Below are positions 22,677-33,203 of a stretch of DNA of 64,000 nt, one piece after another; position 1 is the first letter of the stretch; the number at the start of each line of letters is the position of its first letter. A program made the position numbers and the translations under genes. Source of the DNA: Talaromyces rugulosus (taxonomy: Eukaryota; Ascomycota; Eurotiomycetes; Eurotiales; Trichocomaceae); assembly GCF_013368755.1 (NCBI RefSeq), contig NC_049561.1, forward strand, positions 3,224,001 through 3,288,000, read 5' to 3'. The notes under the pieces are model-generated. The model searched no databases and had not been told where the DNA came from. It worked only from the letters and a program-made list of their open reading frames with translations.

Positions 22677-24194
22677 TTAACCCCCCAAAAACGATCGACT
22701 CAAGTGATACAAGGCATCGCCAAATACTTTACAACACCAGGGAAGCTCCCATACCACCACCAAAAACTCTTCAAAGCTTGCAATCCCTGCAACTTGCAGA
22801 TATCTAGATAGAATAGCTAAAAAATGGCCCCGCAACTCATCAAATAAGACACGGGTGCAGACACAAACAACCAGACCCCAAAGCAAGATTTGATATGATT
22901 TATCTTCTGGCACAAAAATTCCGGGTGTTTCCAAAAGTAATTGAAGTTTTGTGCCATATAGCATACCAGCTCCGGGTTCAAAATCTGTCATAGACCGAAC
23001 GCTGAGTAAATAGGTAATTCCAAACAACCGAAAGCACTCTCTTTGTCGTATATGAACGCTGTCATGGACGGATCCGCGGGGAATTGAGAGAAAGTCGTGT
23101 AACAATGGAGATATGTGGAACACAGGGAATAAGGGGTCATCCCATGGTACAATAGCTGAATCAATGATCTGGCCCAAGAGTGTGAGCTGCTGCAAACCAT
23201 ACTTCACTACATGGCTTTCATCTAGACCAGTGAAATGTCCATCGAGAGATACCCGACCAAGATCGGGCTCTGTCAGATTGAGCTTGCTTTTTGGAGCAAG
23301 TATGTGATAGGGTACCGGAAATTGAGCGGGTGCATCCTGCTGCAGGCGACCATTGACTTCAATCCTAAAGAAAGACTGAGCAAAATCGGGATGCAAGCTA
23401 CTAACAATCTTACCAAAAGAGCGCAAGGCGAAGGTGACCTAGAGAATCCAGAGCGCGCTCTCCACCGCGACATCTGAAGATCTGGGACAGACCATCCATA
23501 TGGACTTGAAAAGTTTGTGGATCTCTGGTCAAATTCTAGAACAATCAGCTGCAAAAGAATTAAACTCAGATGAGCAGGTTATGTATACAGCGTAAGCAGC
23601 ACATGCCAGGACCGCGGTTATAACTTCATTGCTTGTCCCAGTTGCTAGATTATCCAATTGGTTTTGCAAAGATCTTGTTGTGATCATGGAATATCGAGCA
23701 TCATCACCCGAATCACTCTCGCAGCGAAGCCAGTGAACCAGATGCCATGCAGATGCAGACAGCATTTGTGACAAAGCAATAGTTTCACGCACTTCGTCTA
23801 TGAAACCGATTGCAATCAACGTACGGAATTTCGCGCAGGTGCCGTCGTAAACTTATCCAATGGTTAGAAAGTACACATGGGGTATTTTAGATAGTACCGC
23901 ACCATGATCCCAAAGTCGATGAGCCCGGCTATCCTCACCTAGCTTGAAACTTTGAAATGGGTCTGACCGAGAGTTTTCAAGGGGTGTGCTCAGTGAGTGC
24001 CCATGATATTGTACAAGCGATCTATCCAACAAGGGAGTCACATCCAGCTCGACCGTTTTCTGTCGGTGTTTAGAGGCATGGCGCCGACGGTACTCTGCTT
24101 GCGTGTGACTATGAACGCGCCTCAGTGTCTCAGGATCTGTGCGGCGCTCTTTACCGGATACGGTGATGAACTCGAATTTCCTTTGCTGTGGCAT
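22677..24194 (-). CDS. Fungal-specific transcription-factor-domain protein (no Zn2Cys6 cluster)
   Basis: I place four exons at 24194-23903, 23851-23589, 23535-23414 and 23364-22677, with introns of 51, 53 and 49 nt; together they keep one frame (about 454 residues from the ATG at 24194, 466 from the ATG at 24230). The N terminus (QRKFEFITVSG, then PETLRRVHSHTQAEYRR) is the typical start of a large Aspergillus/Penicillium family with a fungal_trans_2/DUF3468-like domain. The middle holds the hallmark HMDGLSQIFRCRGGE. No zinc-cluster cysteines are present, so it may be a regulator relative that does not bind DNA itself. Intron 1 has a CTAAC branch site but a weak GTGCGG donor. If it is not spliced, a TAA at 23853-23855 truncates the protein. 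Confidence 0.7.
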
Positions 24195-24230
24195 TGAGAT
24201 GGCATAGTATGAGCGGTCTTGAAAATGCAT

Positions 24231-24660
24231 AGAAAAGCATTAATAGGTATAAACCATATGATAATGCCCCGCTGTCCACTCATTGATTAATAAGCATTTT
24301 CTATAGTTATACAATTAATACGTACCAGGGCATGTGTCACCATAGTATATTGATTTTTCAAGATCCTTTAGGTCTAATTAACTGTTATCTTAAAGAAACG
24401 ACGTAAATAGGCTTCCATCATACTAACTAACAGCATTTACTTCTTAGTACTATGTCGCATCCAACTTGCCATAACTTGGCTCCGTTAGCTATACTCGCTA
24501 TTTGAGAGATTTTCTTAGGAATATAATTGATTACTGCCTGAAGCACACAAACACTAAATTTTAATACTTCATATACTCATCCGCAGCTACCATGGCCCTC
24601 GAAGCCCTCGGCGCTTTGCTCGTATTCAGAATCTATTGTTTCGACATCCTGCCTCCAATG
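24231..24660. other. Intergenic, nothing recognised
   Basis: AT-rich spacer upstream of the minus-strand regulator-like gene; it would contain that gene's promoter. No other feature is supported. Confidence 0.4.
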
Positions 24661-24970
24661 TGTCACAACCCCGACACGACACTTCTTAACCAATCGACCC
24701 CTCTCAGACAAGGCGGCCTCTCTCTTCGCCATAAAAAAAAAACAACGGGGTTTAAATTGTGAGGATCCATGGCAAGAAATTTATTTACCTTTGAGAACTA
24801 TCCTTCTCAGAGGGAGAGAAGGAAAGAGAATTGTAGAGAAGGGAATGGATATGTAGGGAAAGTGGACAACTCATACATGCATACTCGACAGGGATCTAGA
24901 CAAGAAGATTCACAGCCAAGGAATACAAGCAGCCAATCGATGTACCCAAGCGTACACTTATGAATCATTA
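24661..24970. repeat. Possible LTR fragment
   Basis: TGTCACAACCCCGACACG followed by purine-rich, LTR-like sequence resembles the start of fungal Gypsy LTRs. No matching right terminus, second copy or target duplication was found in the window, so the call rests on general appearance only. Confidence 0.25.
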
Positions 24971-25324
24971 GATTTCAAGTTGTTAAAGCTACAGACATTG
25001 AATTCGAAGATTTTCGAACCGAAATTTATTAAATACTGTTCATTAGAGCGATAGACTGATTGGGCAACGACTGTCCTAATATTTATTAGTGAAATTACTT
25101 GCAAATACTCTTCAGCGAGTCACGACTCAGCAGTATAGAATGTATCTGTATAACTAATTTCAAGTGGTGCATAATTGATGTATAAAAATAAAGAATATTT
25201 TTTGGGGTGAAACCATGACCTCGGACCCACCCGACTCCACACCGAAAGAGCTTATCGCATCAACCGTCCTTGCGACAACAGCTTCGATCGTGACAACCAC
25301 TGACAGCAAATATATCTAGAAAGA

Positions 25325-26209
25325 ATGACATCAACACCAATAAGCGCCAAGCGCAAGCGAGAAGAAGACCAACCGTCGAGTCCTGCGACTAAGCCGCACA
25401 ACGGTCCTGAACCGGCCGACGCTCCAAGGGTAATCGGCCCGGCTGTGCCGCATCATCTGGGGAGTAGCACTCCTAGCGATATCGAAGAAAAAAAACCCTC
25501 AAAAGAAGAAGAATCCGACGATAGTGATGATGATAGTGATGACGATTTTGGGCCGCAGTTACCGCCAGCTGCAGGCACGCAGGCGGCCAAGCGCAACGAG
25601 GATGCTAGTTGGGCTGAGACCATAAACAACAAAGCGACGGAAAAAGCGTCCTCCAAGCCGGTGGAAAGAGACGAATGGATGGTGGTTCCCCCAACCAAGG
25701 GGTCATGGGCTTCGGGGACACAGGGTGCGCCCATGCAAAGTCGCAAGTTCACAACGGGGAGGTCAGCGCGCAGTTCTGCAGCAACAGAAGGTAGTGCTGC
25801 ATCTACCTGGACCGAGGATGCCTCCCAAAAAAGGCTGCGACTGGAGAATGAAGTTTTGGGAATTCAAGTTCAAAATAAAACTACTGAGAAAAAATCCCAG
25901 CCAGCAAGGCACAATGATATTACTGCAAAAAGACTGAATGATACTAGGGTATGTGTATCTGCCAACACAGCTAAATTTCATACGGGAGCTAACTGTTTCT
26001 CTCTACAGGGGCAAGAAAAGAAACCGTCATTATTTGAGACTCACAAGCAGCGGTCACAAAAAGCAGACGAAGACGATCCAAGTGCACGGCCTTTTGATCG
26101 AGAAAAGGACATAGCCGGACCGACCAACATTTCGAACGCGAGTCGAAAAGAGATGCTAAATAGAGCCTCGGATTATAGTTCTAGGTTTTCAGGGGGGAAA
26201 TATCTGTAG
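25325..26209 (+). CDS. GPALPP-motif (DUF3752) protein
   Basis: An acidic, low-complexity, probably nuclear protein of the GPALPP1/DUF3752 family, whose role is poorly known. GPALPP-type motifs occur as VIGPAVPHH (about residues 36-44) and FGPQLPPA (about 75-82), separated by a Ser/Asp-rich acidic stretch. The conserved body WAETINNKATEK ... RDEWMVVPP follows, with TWTEDASQKRLRLE, and the family end DYSSRFSGGKYL. The region 25949-26008 has GTATGT, a GCTAAC branch site and CTACAG, and its 60 nt are in frame without a stop. I infer an intron, giving 274 residues (294 if retained). The start ATG at 25325 is the first in frame. Confidence 0.85.
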   Translation: MTSTPISAKRKREEDQPSSPATKPHNGPEPADAPRVIGPAVPHHLGSSTPSDIEEKKPSKEEESDDSDDDSDDDFGPQLPPAAGTQAAKRNEDASWAETINNKATEKASSKPVERDEWMVVPPTKGSWASGTQGAPMQSRKFTTGRSARSSAATEGSAASTWTEDASQKRLRLENEVLGIQVQNKTTEKKSQPARHNDITAKRLNDTRVCVSANTAKFHTGANCFSLQGQEKKPSLFETHKQRSQKADEDDPSARPFDREKDIAGPTNISNASRKEMLNRASDYSSRFSGGKYL

Positions 26210-26728
26210 CTGGATCAGCTGGATCGCATACGGAGCCTGTGTACACTAGGCAATTCAACTAGATGGAGTCCACCGCGGTATATTGATGCAAGTCATTCGT
26301 CAACACCTCTATTGGCCTGTTTGACCTACATCGATAATTTTCTACTAGCTATTTGGTAGCCGGTTTGAGGAACTAACTCCTAAGCTTCACGGGCCAAAAT
26401 CCCGGGAATAGTGCCAACAATAACTTCCAACAACGCAAACAAAGATGTCCTGGTGGAGAATGCCGAAACTCTTCATGACCGCAACAAACCATTTCTCGGG
26501 TCGTGCCGGACTCAACTTCTCCTGCGGAAGCATGAAGAGACACATCCAACAATGCTTGTACAATAATAGCTTCTCTCGGGAAAAAATTTACGAAGTGTAT
26601 CATTCCCAATCTCGACAATTATATACAGATAGGACCAGATATATCAACTCGCTCAGAAACTTATTTCCACCACATAAAAAAATGAAAGGAATATCATATA
26701 CGTGCTTTATAGCTCCATATCATCCTGG
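26210..26728. other. Intergenic between two convergent genes
   Basis: No credible gene. It would hold the 3' untranslated regions of the plus-strand GPALPP gene and the minus-strand membrane-protein gene. Confidence 0.5.
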
Positions 26729-27617
26729 TCAGCTTGCAGGCATTTCATGTGCCGTATTTCCCTGTGCAGTACTCCCCGGCAGTTCTAAGCGTAGCGCACT
26801 GGTCGGTAACTCGCTTAGAACTTGAGATTGATCAGGTACGGGCTCCTTTTTTGGAACCGACCCGTATACCACCGGCTCATATCGAACATTGGGGTTTGTA
26901 TAATTGGGATCGCGGCCGCTGTTGCGGCGGCGTCTGAAGAGGAAGAATGCGAGGGCCAGGATAATCGCTACGCCGGCAAGGGCGCCGATCACAATGCCGG
27001 CAATCGCCCCACCGGAGAGAGATGATGAAGACGAAGAGGATCCGGTAGACGATGGGGTGGATGTTTGGGTGCCTGTTGATGTTGCAGTGGTGGAAAGCCT
27101 CGAGGCCGTAGTAGAAGTAGTAGTGGTAGTAGTAGAAGTCGTCTGCGTCGCAGCAATCAACGTCTCGGGGCTAAACGACCAGGAACTGGCTGACGGCGAC
27201 GCAGAGCTTAGCGACGAGTATGTCTCGTTCAGCGTGTCGCTGCTGATATTTGCGAGTATGTCATGGGCAGAATTCCAGCAGATATTAATCTGCCCCGAAG
27301 TGCTAGTGCAGACTTCCCTGTTGACCAGACTGTCAGCGATGTTTCTCTAGAAAAAAAGAAACCAAAAAGAAGACGCACGAGCCGTAGAGACAACACCAGG
27401 TATAGTCTCCATCGCCGCATGGAAGAGTGGTGCCATCGGTGGCACAATCTGTTTGGAGCCCCCAGCACACATCACCGTAGTCGCAGCAGTACTCCTTGCC
27501 TGTATGCGAATCGCGAGCGCATGCGTTGGGCGGGGGGCACTGAAAGCCCTGGAAGTCCGGGCATACGTATTTGCTCAGATTCGAGGCGAAGAAGAAGTTG
27601 TCAAAGTTGTCCGTCAT
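26729..27617 (-). CDS. Cysteine-rich single-pass membrane protein with Ser/Thr stalk
   Basis: Exons are 27617-27379 and 27329-26729 (49-nt intron GTGCGT...GACAG), giving 279 residues. The N-terminal half is Cys-rich (VCPDFQGFQCPPP, EYCCDYGDVC, YTWCCLYGS), suggesting a disulphide-bonded extracellular domain. A long Thr/Ser tract follows, likely O-glycosylated, then a transmembrane helix (AIAGIVIGALAGVAIILALA), the stop-transfer RRRR and a cytoplasmic tail of about 60 residues. This is the layout of fungal cell-surface mucin-like sensors and WSC-like proteins, but I see no WSC signature. No signal peptide is visible after the ATG at 27617; an upstream exon is possible because the frame is open upstream without an ATG. 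Function unknown. Confidence 0.75.
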
Positions 27618-28176
27618 GCTGTCTGATCCTTGATGATTAACGTCTGGGGAAACCCAGGGAAAATCCAGGACAGGAGGAACGCAGGAACACAGACAGGGAC
27701 ACCGCGGGAGTCGGCGATAATGGTAAGACAAGACTATTATTAACCAGAATGATTAGGATTTGACTACTAGCAGCCTTAGCCTCAGAGAGTCAGAAATGTA
27801 GCACGGCGTACGGGTTAATCGAATTGGTGATAGTTCTGCTTGGTTTTGGATAAGTCCGAGAGACTATCTGAGACATAGGGGCTGTTATTGGATGTTTGAG
27901 TTATTTCGACCCATTGCCTAATCATTTAATGCCTATGCTATTATTATTCAGGCTAGAGGATATGAGGGCTCAAATTAAATGGCCTAAAACGTTCCTAGTC
28001 TGAGGGGTATTATTTTCAGCTGAAAATAATGCTAAAATCCGATTGCCGACAATTGTAGCATATAGAAAAGTTACTGTCAGGATACTGTTGCTACAACACG
28101 AATAAATAATGAATAACACATATACGTAGAACATACAACATACGTATTAAAAAAACAAAAAAAGTTCAATGTTCCA
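27618..28176. other. Intergenic, nothing recognised
   Basis: Spacer between two minus-strand genes. It should contain the promoter of the membrane-protein gene and the 3' end of the next one. An imperfect palindromic stretch (TTATTTTCAGCTGAAAATAA) lies at 28008-28029. Confidence 0.45.
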
Positions 28177-28799
28177 TTACGAATCTACATCCATCTGGTC
28201 CGCCGTTAATATATGCGCTGAATCCACGACCCCGGCTTGTCTCGCTGTCGGAGCGTCTGCGCAGTCTTCATTCAGTGTAGTACTATGCGTTTTGGCCCTG
28301 GCCCTGGACTCGATGATGGCTTTGCGGACTGCATCCTTGTCTTCTTCGGCCACGGTCAGCGAGCGTGGAATCCCATAGAGCACAAGCTCGTTTTCCGGCT
28401 TAGGGTCGTCGTGCAGGACTGCCCTGGGGATTGCGTTCAAGGCCTTTTCTATTTCGGGTATGAATAAAATGTGTTTTTCTTCCTCCTCGATGCCGGCCAG
28501 CTCCCGGTCGATGTCGTAGATGTAGGTTGTGTGCTTGGTGTCGTCGAGGAGCATGGGGCTCTCGTCGACGGGGCCGTCGCTGCGCGCTGCGTTCGCGCTG
28601 TCTGGAGAGATTGCCGGATCTTTTTTTTTTGCCAGCGACTCTATTAGTACACGACCGGTCCTTGTTCAACTGCAAGCACGCCGTAATAGGAAGCAATACC
28701 TAGTTGCAAGAGCCCGAACTTCTTCACAGGCGGTTCGCCCTCCGGGTCGCAGTCGGCGCGACGTTTTGCACGATTCTGAGCCTCAGTCGCAGGCGGCAT
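28177..28799 (-). CDS. Conserved-looking small protein of unknown function
   Basis: Two exons, 28799-28700 and 28640-28177, join in frame across a 59-nt intron (GTATTG...TAATAG) to give 187 residues. The N terminus has a basic nuclear-localisation-like stretch (AKRRADCDPEGEPPVKKFG) and a lysine run encoded by a stretch of ten A. The middle (TTYIYDIDRELAGIEEEEKH, then ILFIPEIEKALNAIP and LVLYGIPRSLTV) is acidic and probably helical. No known domain is recognised. The gene is divergent from the alanyl-tRNA synthetase gene with only 127 bp between start codons, so the two probably share a promoter. The first in-frame ATG at 28799 is used. Confidence 0.75.
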
Positions 28800-28926
28800 C
28801 GACCCAGCTACCTCTTCCAACACAACCAACCGCCGTCGAAAATCGAGGCTGCAGCCAGCTCGTTGCGCAGGAATAACTAGTATATGGAGATCAGCACGAG
28901 CGACACGGATTGCGGTTGTATCGCAG
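28800..28926. promoter_or_regulatory. Short bidirectional promoter region
   Basis: 127 bp separate the start of the minus-strand small protein from the upstream start of the alanyl-tRNA synthetase; both transcripts must start in or near it. An out-of-frame ATG at 28884 precedes the synthetase start and could act as an upstream ORF if included in the mRNA. Confidence 0.5.
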
Positions 28927-31900
28927 ATGCGGAACTGGATCGTGTCGCGGTGCAGGGCCGGCGTGCCTTCCTCGCTGCTGCTGCTCCGCCTGCAGCCCCT
29001 CCTGCCTCTGTCTCCTCCTGCTCTCCCTCTTCCTCTCGCAACTCTCGCTCGTCACTTCTGCCACCAGCCCCCGGTCGCCATGGCTGCTCAGCTCGACAAG
29101 AATGTCCCCCAGTGGACTGCAAATCGCGTGCGAGACACCTTTATCGCATATTTCAAGGACAGAAAGCATACTTTTGGTTCGTCGTGTGCCTGGTTGACCC
29201 CGCCATCCATCGCCATTGCTAACTATTTTTCCCCCTACCTCTCCAGTCCCCTCGTCTTCGGTCGTGCCCCTCTCTGACCCGACCCTGCTGTTCGCCAATG
29301 CGGGCATGAACCAGTACAAGTCGATCTTCTTGGGTACTGTCGATCCGCAGTCGGATTTTGCCCAGTTGAAGCGTGCCGTCAACTCCCAAAAGGTGGTGTT
29401 TTTTCCCCCCCGTCCCAGTGTTGGATCAAGCTACTGACTCTACACAGTGTATTCGCGCAGGTGGCAAACATAATGTACGACCGGCTCTTTTCAGACAGAA
29501 TGTAATCTGGCATACTGACGCATCTTTAGGATCTTGACGATGTCGGCAAAGACAACTACCACCATGTACGTGTTTCGCCCCTTCTCTTCCTCGACTGCTA
29601 GGGGAAAAATTTACTAACGCCAAACCTCTAACGATAGACCTTTTTTGAAATGCTCGGCAACTGGAGCTTTGGCGACTACTTCAAGGAAGAAGCAATTGGC
29701 TTTTCCTGGGAGCTGCTGACCAAAGTGTTCAGCCTCGATCCAAACCGCCTCTACGTGACCTATTTCGAAGGAGACAAGAACGGCGGTCTAGAGCCAGACC
29801 TCGAGGCAAAGGAGCTCTGGAGAAAGGCTGGTGTTCCGGAAGACCACATCCTACCGGGAGATATGAAAGACAACTTCTGGGAAATGGGCGACCAGGGCCC
29901 ATGTGGACCCTGCAGCGAGATCCATTTCGACCGCATTGGCAACCGGAATGCCGCACATCTCGTCAACCAGGACGATCCAAATGTCATCGAGGTGTGGAAC
30001 AACGTGTTCATCCAGTACAACCGTGAAGCGGACCGTTCTTTGCGGCCGCTGCCGAACAAACACGTGGATACGGGCATGGGCTTTGAACGCCTTGTTTCGA
30101 TTCTTCAGGAAAAGTCGTCAAACTACGACACTGATGTCTTCACGCCGCTGTTCCAAAAAATCCAAGAAATCACCGGTGCTCGTGAATACCAGGGCCGGTT
30201 CGGTTCCGACGATGCCGACGGCATTGACACTGCTTACCGCGTTATCGCAGACCATGTCAGGACTCTTACTTTTGCAATCTCAGATGGCGCCTACCCCAAC
30301 AACGAAGGCCGAGGCTATGTTGTTCGGAGAGTGCTCAGGAGAGGTGCTCGGTTCGCTCGCAAATATTTCAACGTCGAAATAGGCAGCTTTTTCTCGAAAA
30401 TCGTCCCGACGCTCGTGGATCAAATGGGTGGCATGTTCCCAGAAATTACGAAAAAGCAGAGCGAAGTCATGGAGACTCTCGACGAAGAGGAGTTGTCCTT
30501 CTCGAAAACCCTCGACCGTGGCGAGAAGCAGTTTGAAAACTACGCCCAGCAGGCCAAGTCTCAAGGACTGGACAAGCTGCACGGTGCAGATGTTTGGAGG
30601 CTGTACGATACTTTCGGCTTCCCGGCCGACCTGACCCAGATCATGGCTGAAGAGCGAGGTCTGCGTATCGACGATGCTGAGTTTGAAGCAGCCAAACAAA
30701 AGGCGAAAGAGGCCAGCAAGGGAAAGAAAGAAGCTGCAGCCGAGACTGTTAAACTTGACGTCCATGATCTTGGAAAGTTGGAAAAGATGAACGATGTTCC
30801 CAAGACAGATGACTCTGCCAAATTCGACACCATCCAAATTAGCTCTGTGATCAAGGCTATCTACCATGGCAAGAACTTTGTCGAATCGACAACGGATTTG
30901 CCAGAGGGAGAGACGATTGGTATCATCCTGGATCGCACCAGTTTCTACGCCGAACAAGGTGGACAAGAGAACGACACTGGTAGGATCATCATCGACGGTA
31001 AAGCAGAAATGGGCGTTGAAGATGTCCAGTCTTATGGCGGCTACGTTCTCCACACCGGCTTTATGAAGTATGGCTCGTTTAGCGTTGGTGAAACGATCAT
31101 ATGCGAGTACGACGAGCTCCGCAGGCGGCCCATAAGGAATAACCACACTGGTACGCATATATTGAACTTTGCCCTAAAGGAGGTTCTAGGGGATGGCATC
31201 GACCAGAAAGGATCTCTCGTTGCAGCTGAAAAGTTGCGATTCGATTTCTCGCACAAGGCCGCTGTTTCAGACAAAGAACTTGATGCGATTGAGAAGAAAT
31301 GCACCGAATACATCCGACAGAACTGTGCAGTATACTCCAAAGAAGTGCCCCTGTCGACTGCAAGGGAAATCTCGGGAGTTCGTGCAGTGTTTGGCGAGAC
31401 ATACCCTGACCCTGTACGAGTGGTGTCTGTTGGAGTAGAGGTTGAGGAAATTCTGAAGAATGTCAAAGACCCTCAATGGAACCAAGTGAGTATCGAATTC
31501 TGCGGTGGCACCCATGTATCAAAGACGGGTGATATCCGGGATCTTATCATTCTGGAAGAGTCGGGAATTGCCAAGGGTATTCGACGGATTATTGCCATCA
31601 CGGGAGAAGCAGCGCACGAAGCACAACGGATAGCGGTGGAATTCGAAGGACGGCTGGAGCACTTGCGAAAAATGGACCGCGGTTCTGCGAAGGAACTCGA
31701 AATGAAGCAAGTCCAAGTAGAACTGAACCAATTGGCTGTGTCTGCAGTGCAAAAGGCCAAATACCGGGATTTGTTTGCCCGTATCAACAAGGAGGTGTTG
31801 GACGACCAAAAGGCCCAGCAGAAGCTGGAGGTGAAAAAGGCCCTCGACAGTATCAAATCGTATTTTGATGCTGAAGAGAACCGTGGACGCTCGACATTTG

Positions 31901-32281
31901 TTGCCCGACTTCCAGAATCGACGAACGCCAAGGTGTTGAGCGAGGCTATCAACTTTGTCAAGTCCAAGATGACGGACAAGACGGTGTACTTGTTTGTGCC
32001 AGATCCCAGCCAAGGCAGAGTTGCTCATGGCTGCCATGTTTCCAAGGTATGCCTTTTTCTCTCTCCCCTTTCTCTTCTTTTATTTCAAGCGAAACTAATA
32101 GTAGCAGGCTGCCAGCGAACTCGGTGCGTCGTCCAGCGACTGGGCAGGCGTAGTTTCCGGCGCTGTTGGTGGGAAGGCCGGTGGGAAGGCTCCTACAGCT
32201 ATCGGCAGTGGGACGAATGTGGACAAGGTCGACGACGCAGTTGCATTAGCCACTGAATACTTGCAGAAATTTCATATCTAG
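28927..32281 (+). CDS. ala1: Alanyl-tRNA synthetase, probably dual cytosolic/mitochondrial
   Basis: Attaches alanine to tRNA-Ala for translation. Exons are 28927-29176, 29247-29392, 29448-29474, 29530-29565, 29638-32046 and 32108-32281. From the ATG at 29080 this gives 962 residues, the usual eukaryotic length. The class II catalytic core is intact ([26 protein letters not shown], then [15 protein letters not shown]). The editing domain keeps HTGTH and CGGTH zinc-binding motifs, followed by the C-terminal oligomerisation region. An in-frame ATG at 28927 adds 51 residues without Asp or Glu, rich in Arg and Leu, a typical mitochondrial presequence. The inner ATG at 29080 is in strong context (GCCATGG) and the outer one is weaker, so leaky scanning could yield both isoforms. 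The small exons at the 5' end are typical. Confidence 0.95.
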
Positions 32282-32391
32282 TTGGAGGTCTTTTTTCTTT
32301 CTTTTTTTAAATATGGGAATTTGAGACAGACATATTCGGGAGTTGTTTTTAGGAATGACCTTGTTCTAGTTAGGGTTCTATAGCTCGCATT

Positions 32392-33203
32392 TTACATCTC
32401 TCCACATTGTACGATGGAAACATCCTGATTAGGCTTGTCCCTGGTAGTCCGCGTATTCTCGACCATGCGCACGACGTCCATACCGTCAATCACCTGGCCA
32501 AACACAACATGTTTGTTGTTGAGAAAGGGCGTCGGCACCGTGGTGATGAAAAACTGGCATCCATTTGTATTTGGCCCCGAGTTCTGCATCCTCATTAGTA
32601 CTAGATTATTATATATTTGCTTTTAGTTAAAACCTACAGCCATGCTCAACAGGCCCGCGCGGTCATGCTTCAACGAGAAATTCTCATCTGCGAATTTTTG
32701 GGATCCGTAGATGGTTGCGCTGCCCGTGCCATCGCCGTTGATGAAATCGCCTCCTTGGATCATGAAATCTTTGATCTACAACAACACGTCAGTCACATCA
32801 GTCACATCAAATTTTCCATGTTGATTTTTTGGGTGGTTGGACGTACAACACGGTGGAACTTGCAGCCCTTGTAACCCTGCGGCCGGCCGTGGTTGTTTTT
32901 GGCTTCACCCGTGCAGAATTGGCGGAAATTCTCGGCTGTTTTGGGTGTTGTTCCTGCAAAGAGCTCCATTTTCACGCGGCCGAGGGGTTGTCCTGTACAT
33001 GGTTAGCTATTGTCTATTAACTAGCTAGGGTAGTATCCATGTGATGCTGGACATATGATATGACATTTGCGAGACAACTACCTAGCTAGCTGACGGAAAG
33101 AGAAGAAAAAAAAAAAAAAAAAAAAAAAAAAAGACTTACCACCCAGAGCTACATCGAAAAACACCACAGGATTCGATTCTGACTGCCGCGTATTGTTCGA
33201 CAT
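32392..33203 (-). CDS. cyp3: Peptidyl-prolyl cis-trans isomerase H (cyclophilin)
   Basis: A cyclophilin that catalyses proline isomerisation. Its relatives of the CypH type associate with the U4/U6.U5 tri-snRNP, so a splicing role is inferred. Exons are 33203-33140, 32992-32847, 32775-32638 and 32583-32392; the 179 residues match the family length. Active-site motifs are present: [33 protein letters not shown] and the closing [14 protein letters not shown]. Intron 1 (147 nt) holds a homopolymer of 27 A (plus strand, 33106-33132) close to the donor site. The last intron has a perfect TACTAAT branch site. The gene is convergent with the alanyl-tRNA synthetase gene with about 110 bp between stop codons. 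Confidence 0.94.
33106..33132. repeat. Poly(A) homopolymer, 27 nt
   Basis: Uninterrupted A run on the plus strand inside intron 1 of the cyclophilin gene; it is a U-tract in the transcript, starting 7 nt after the donor. Confidence 0.95.

Noticed and set aside
28884..29222. ATG at 28884 opening a 112-codon frame over the ala1 start
   Set aside because: Out of frame with the synthetase and shows no protein feature; at most an upstream ORF.
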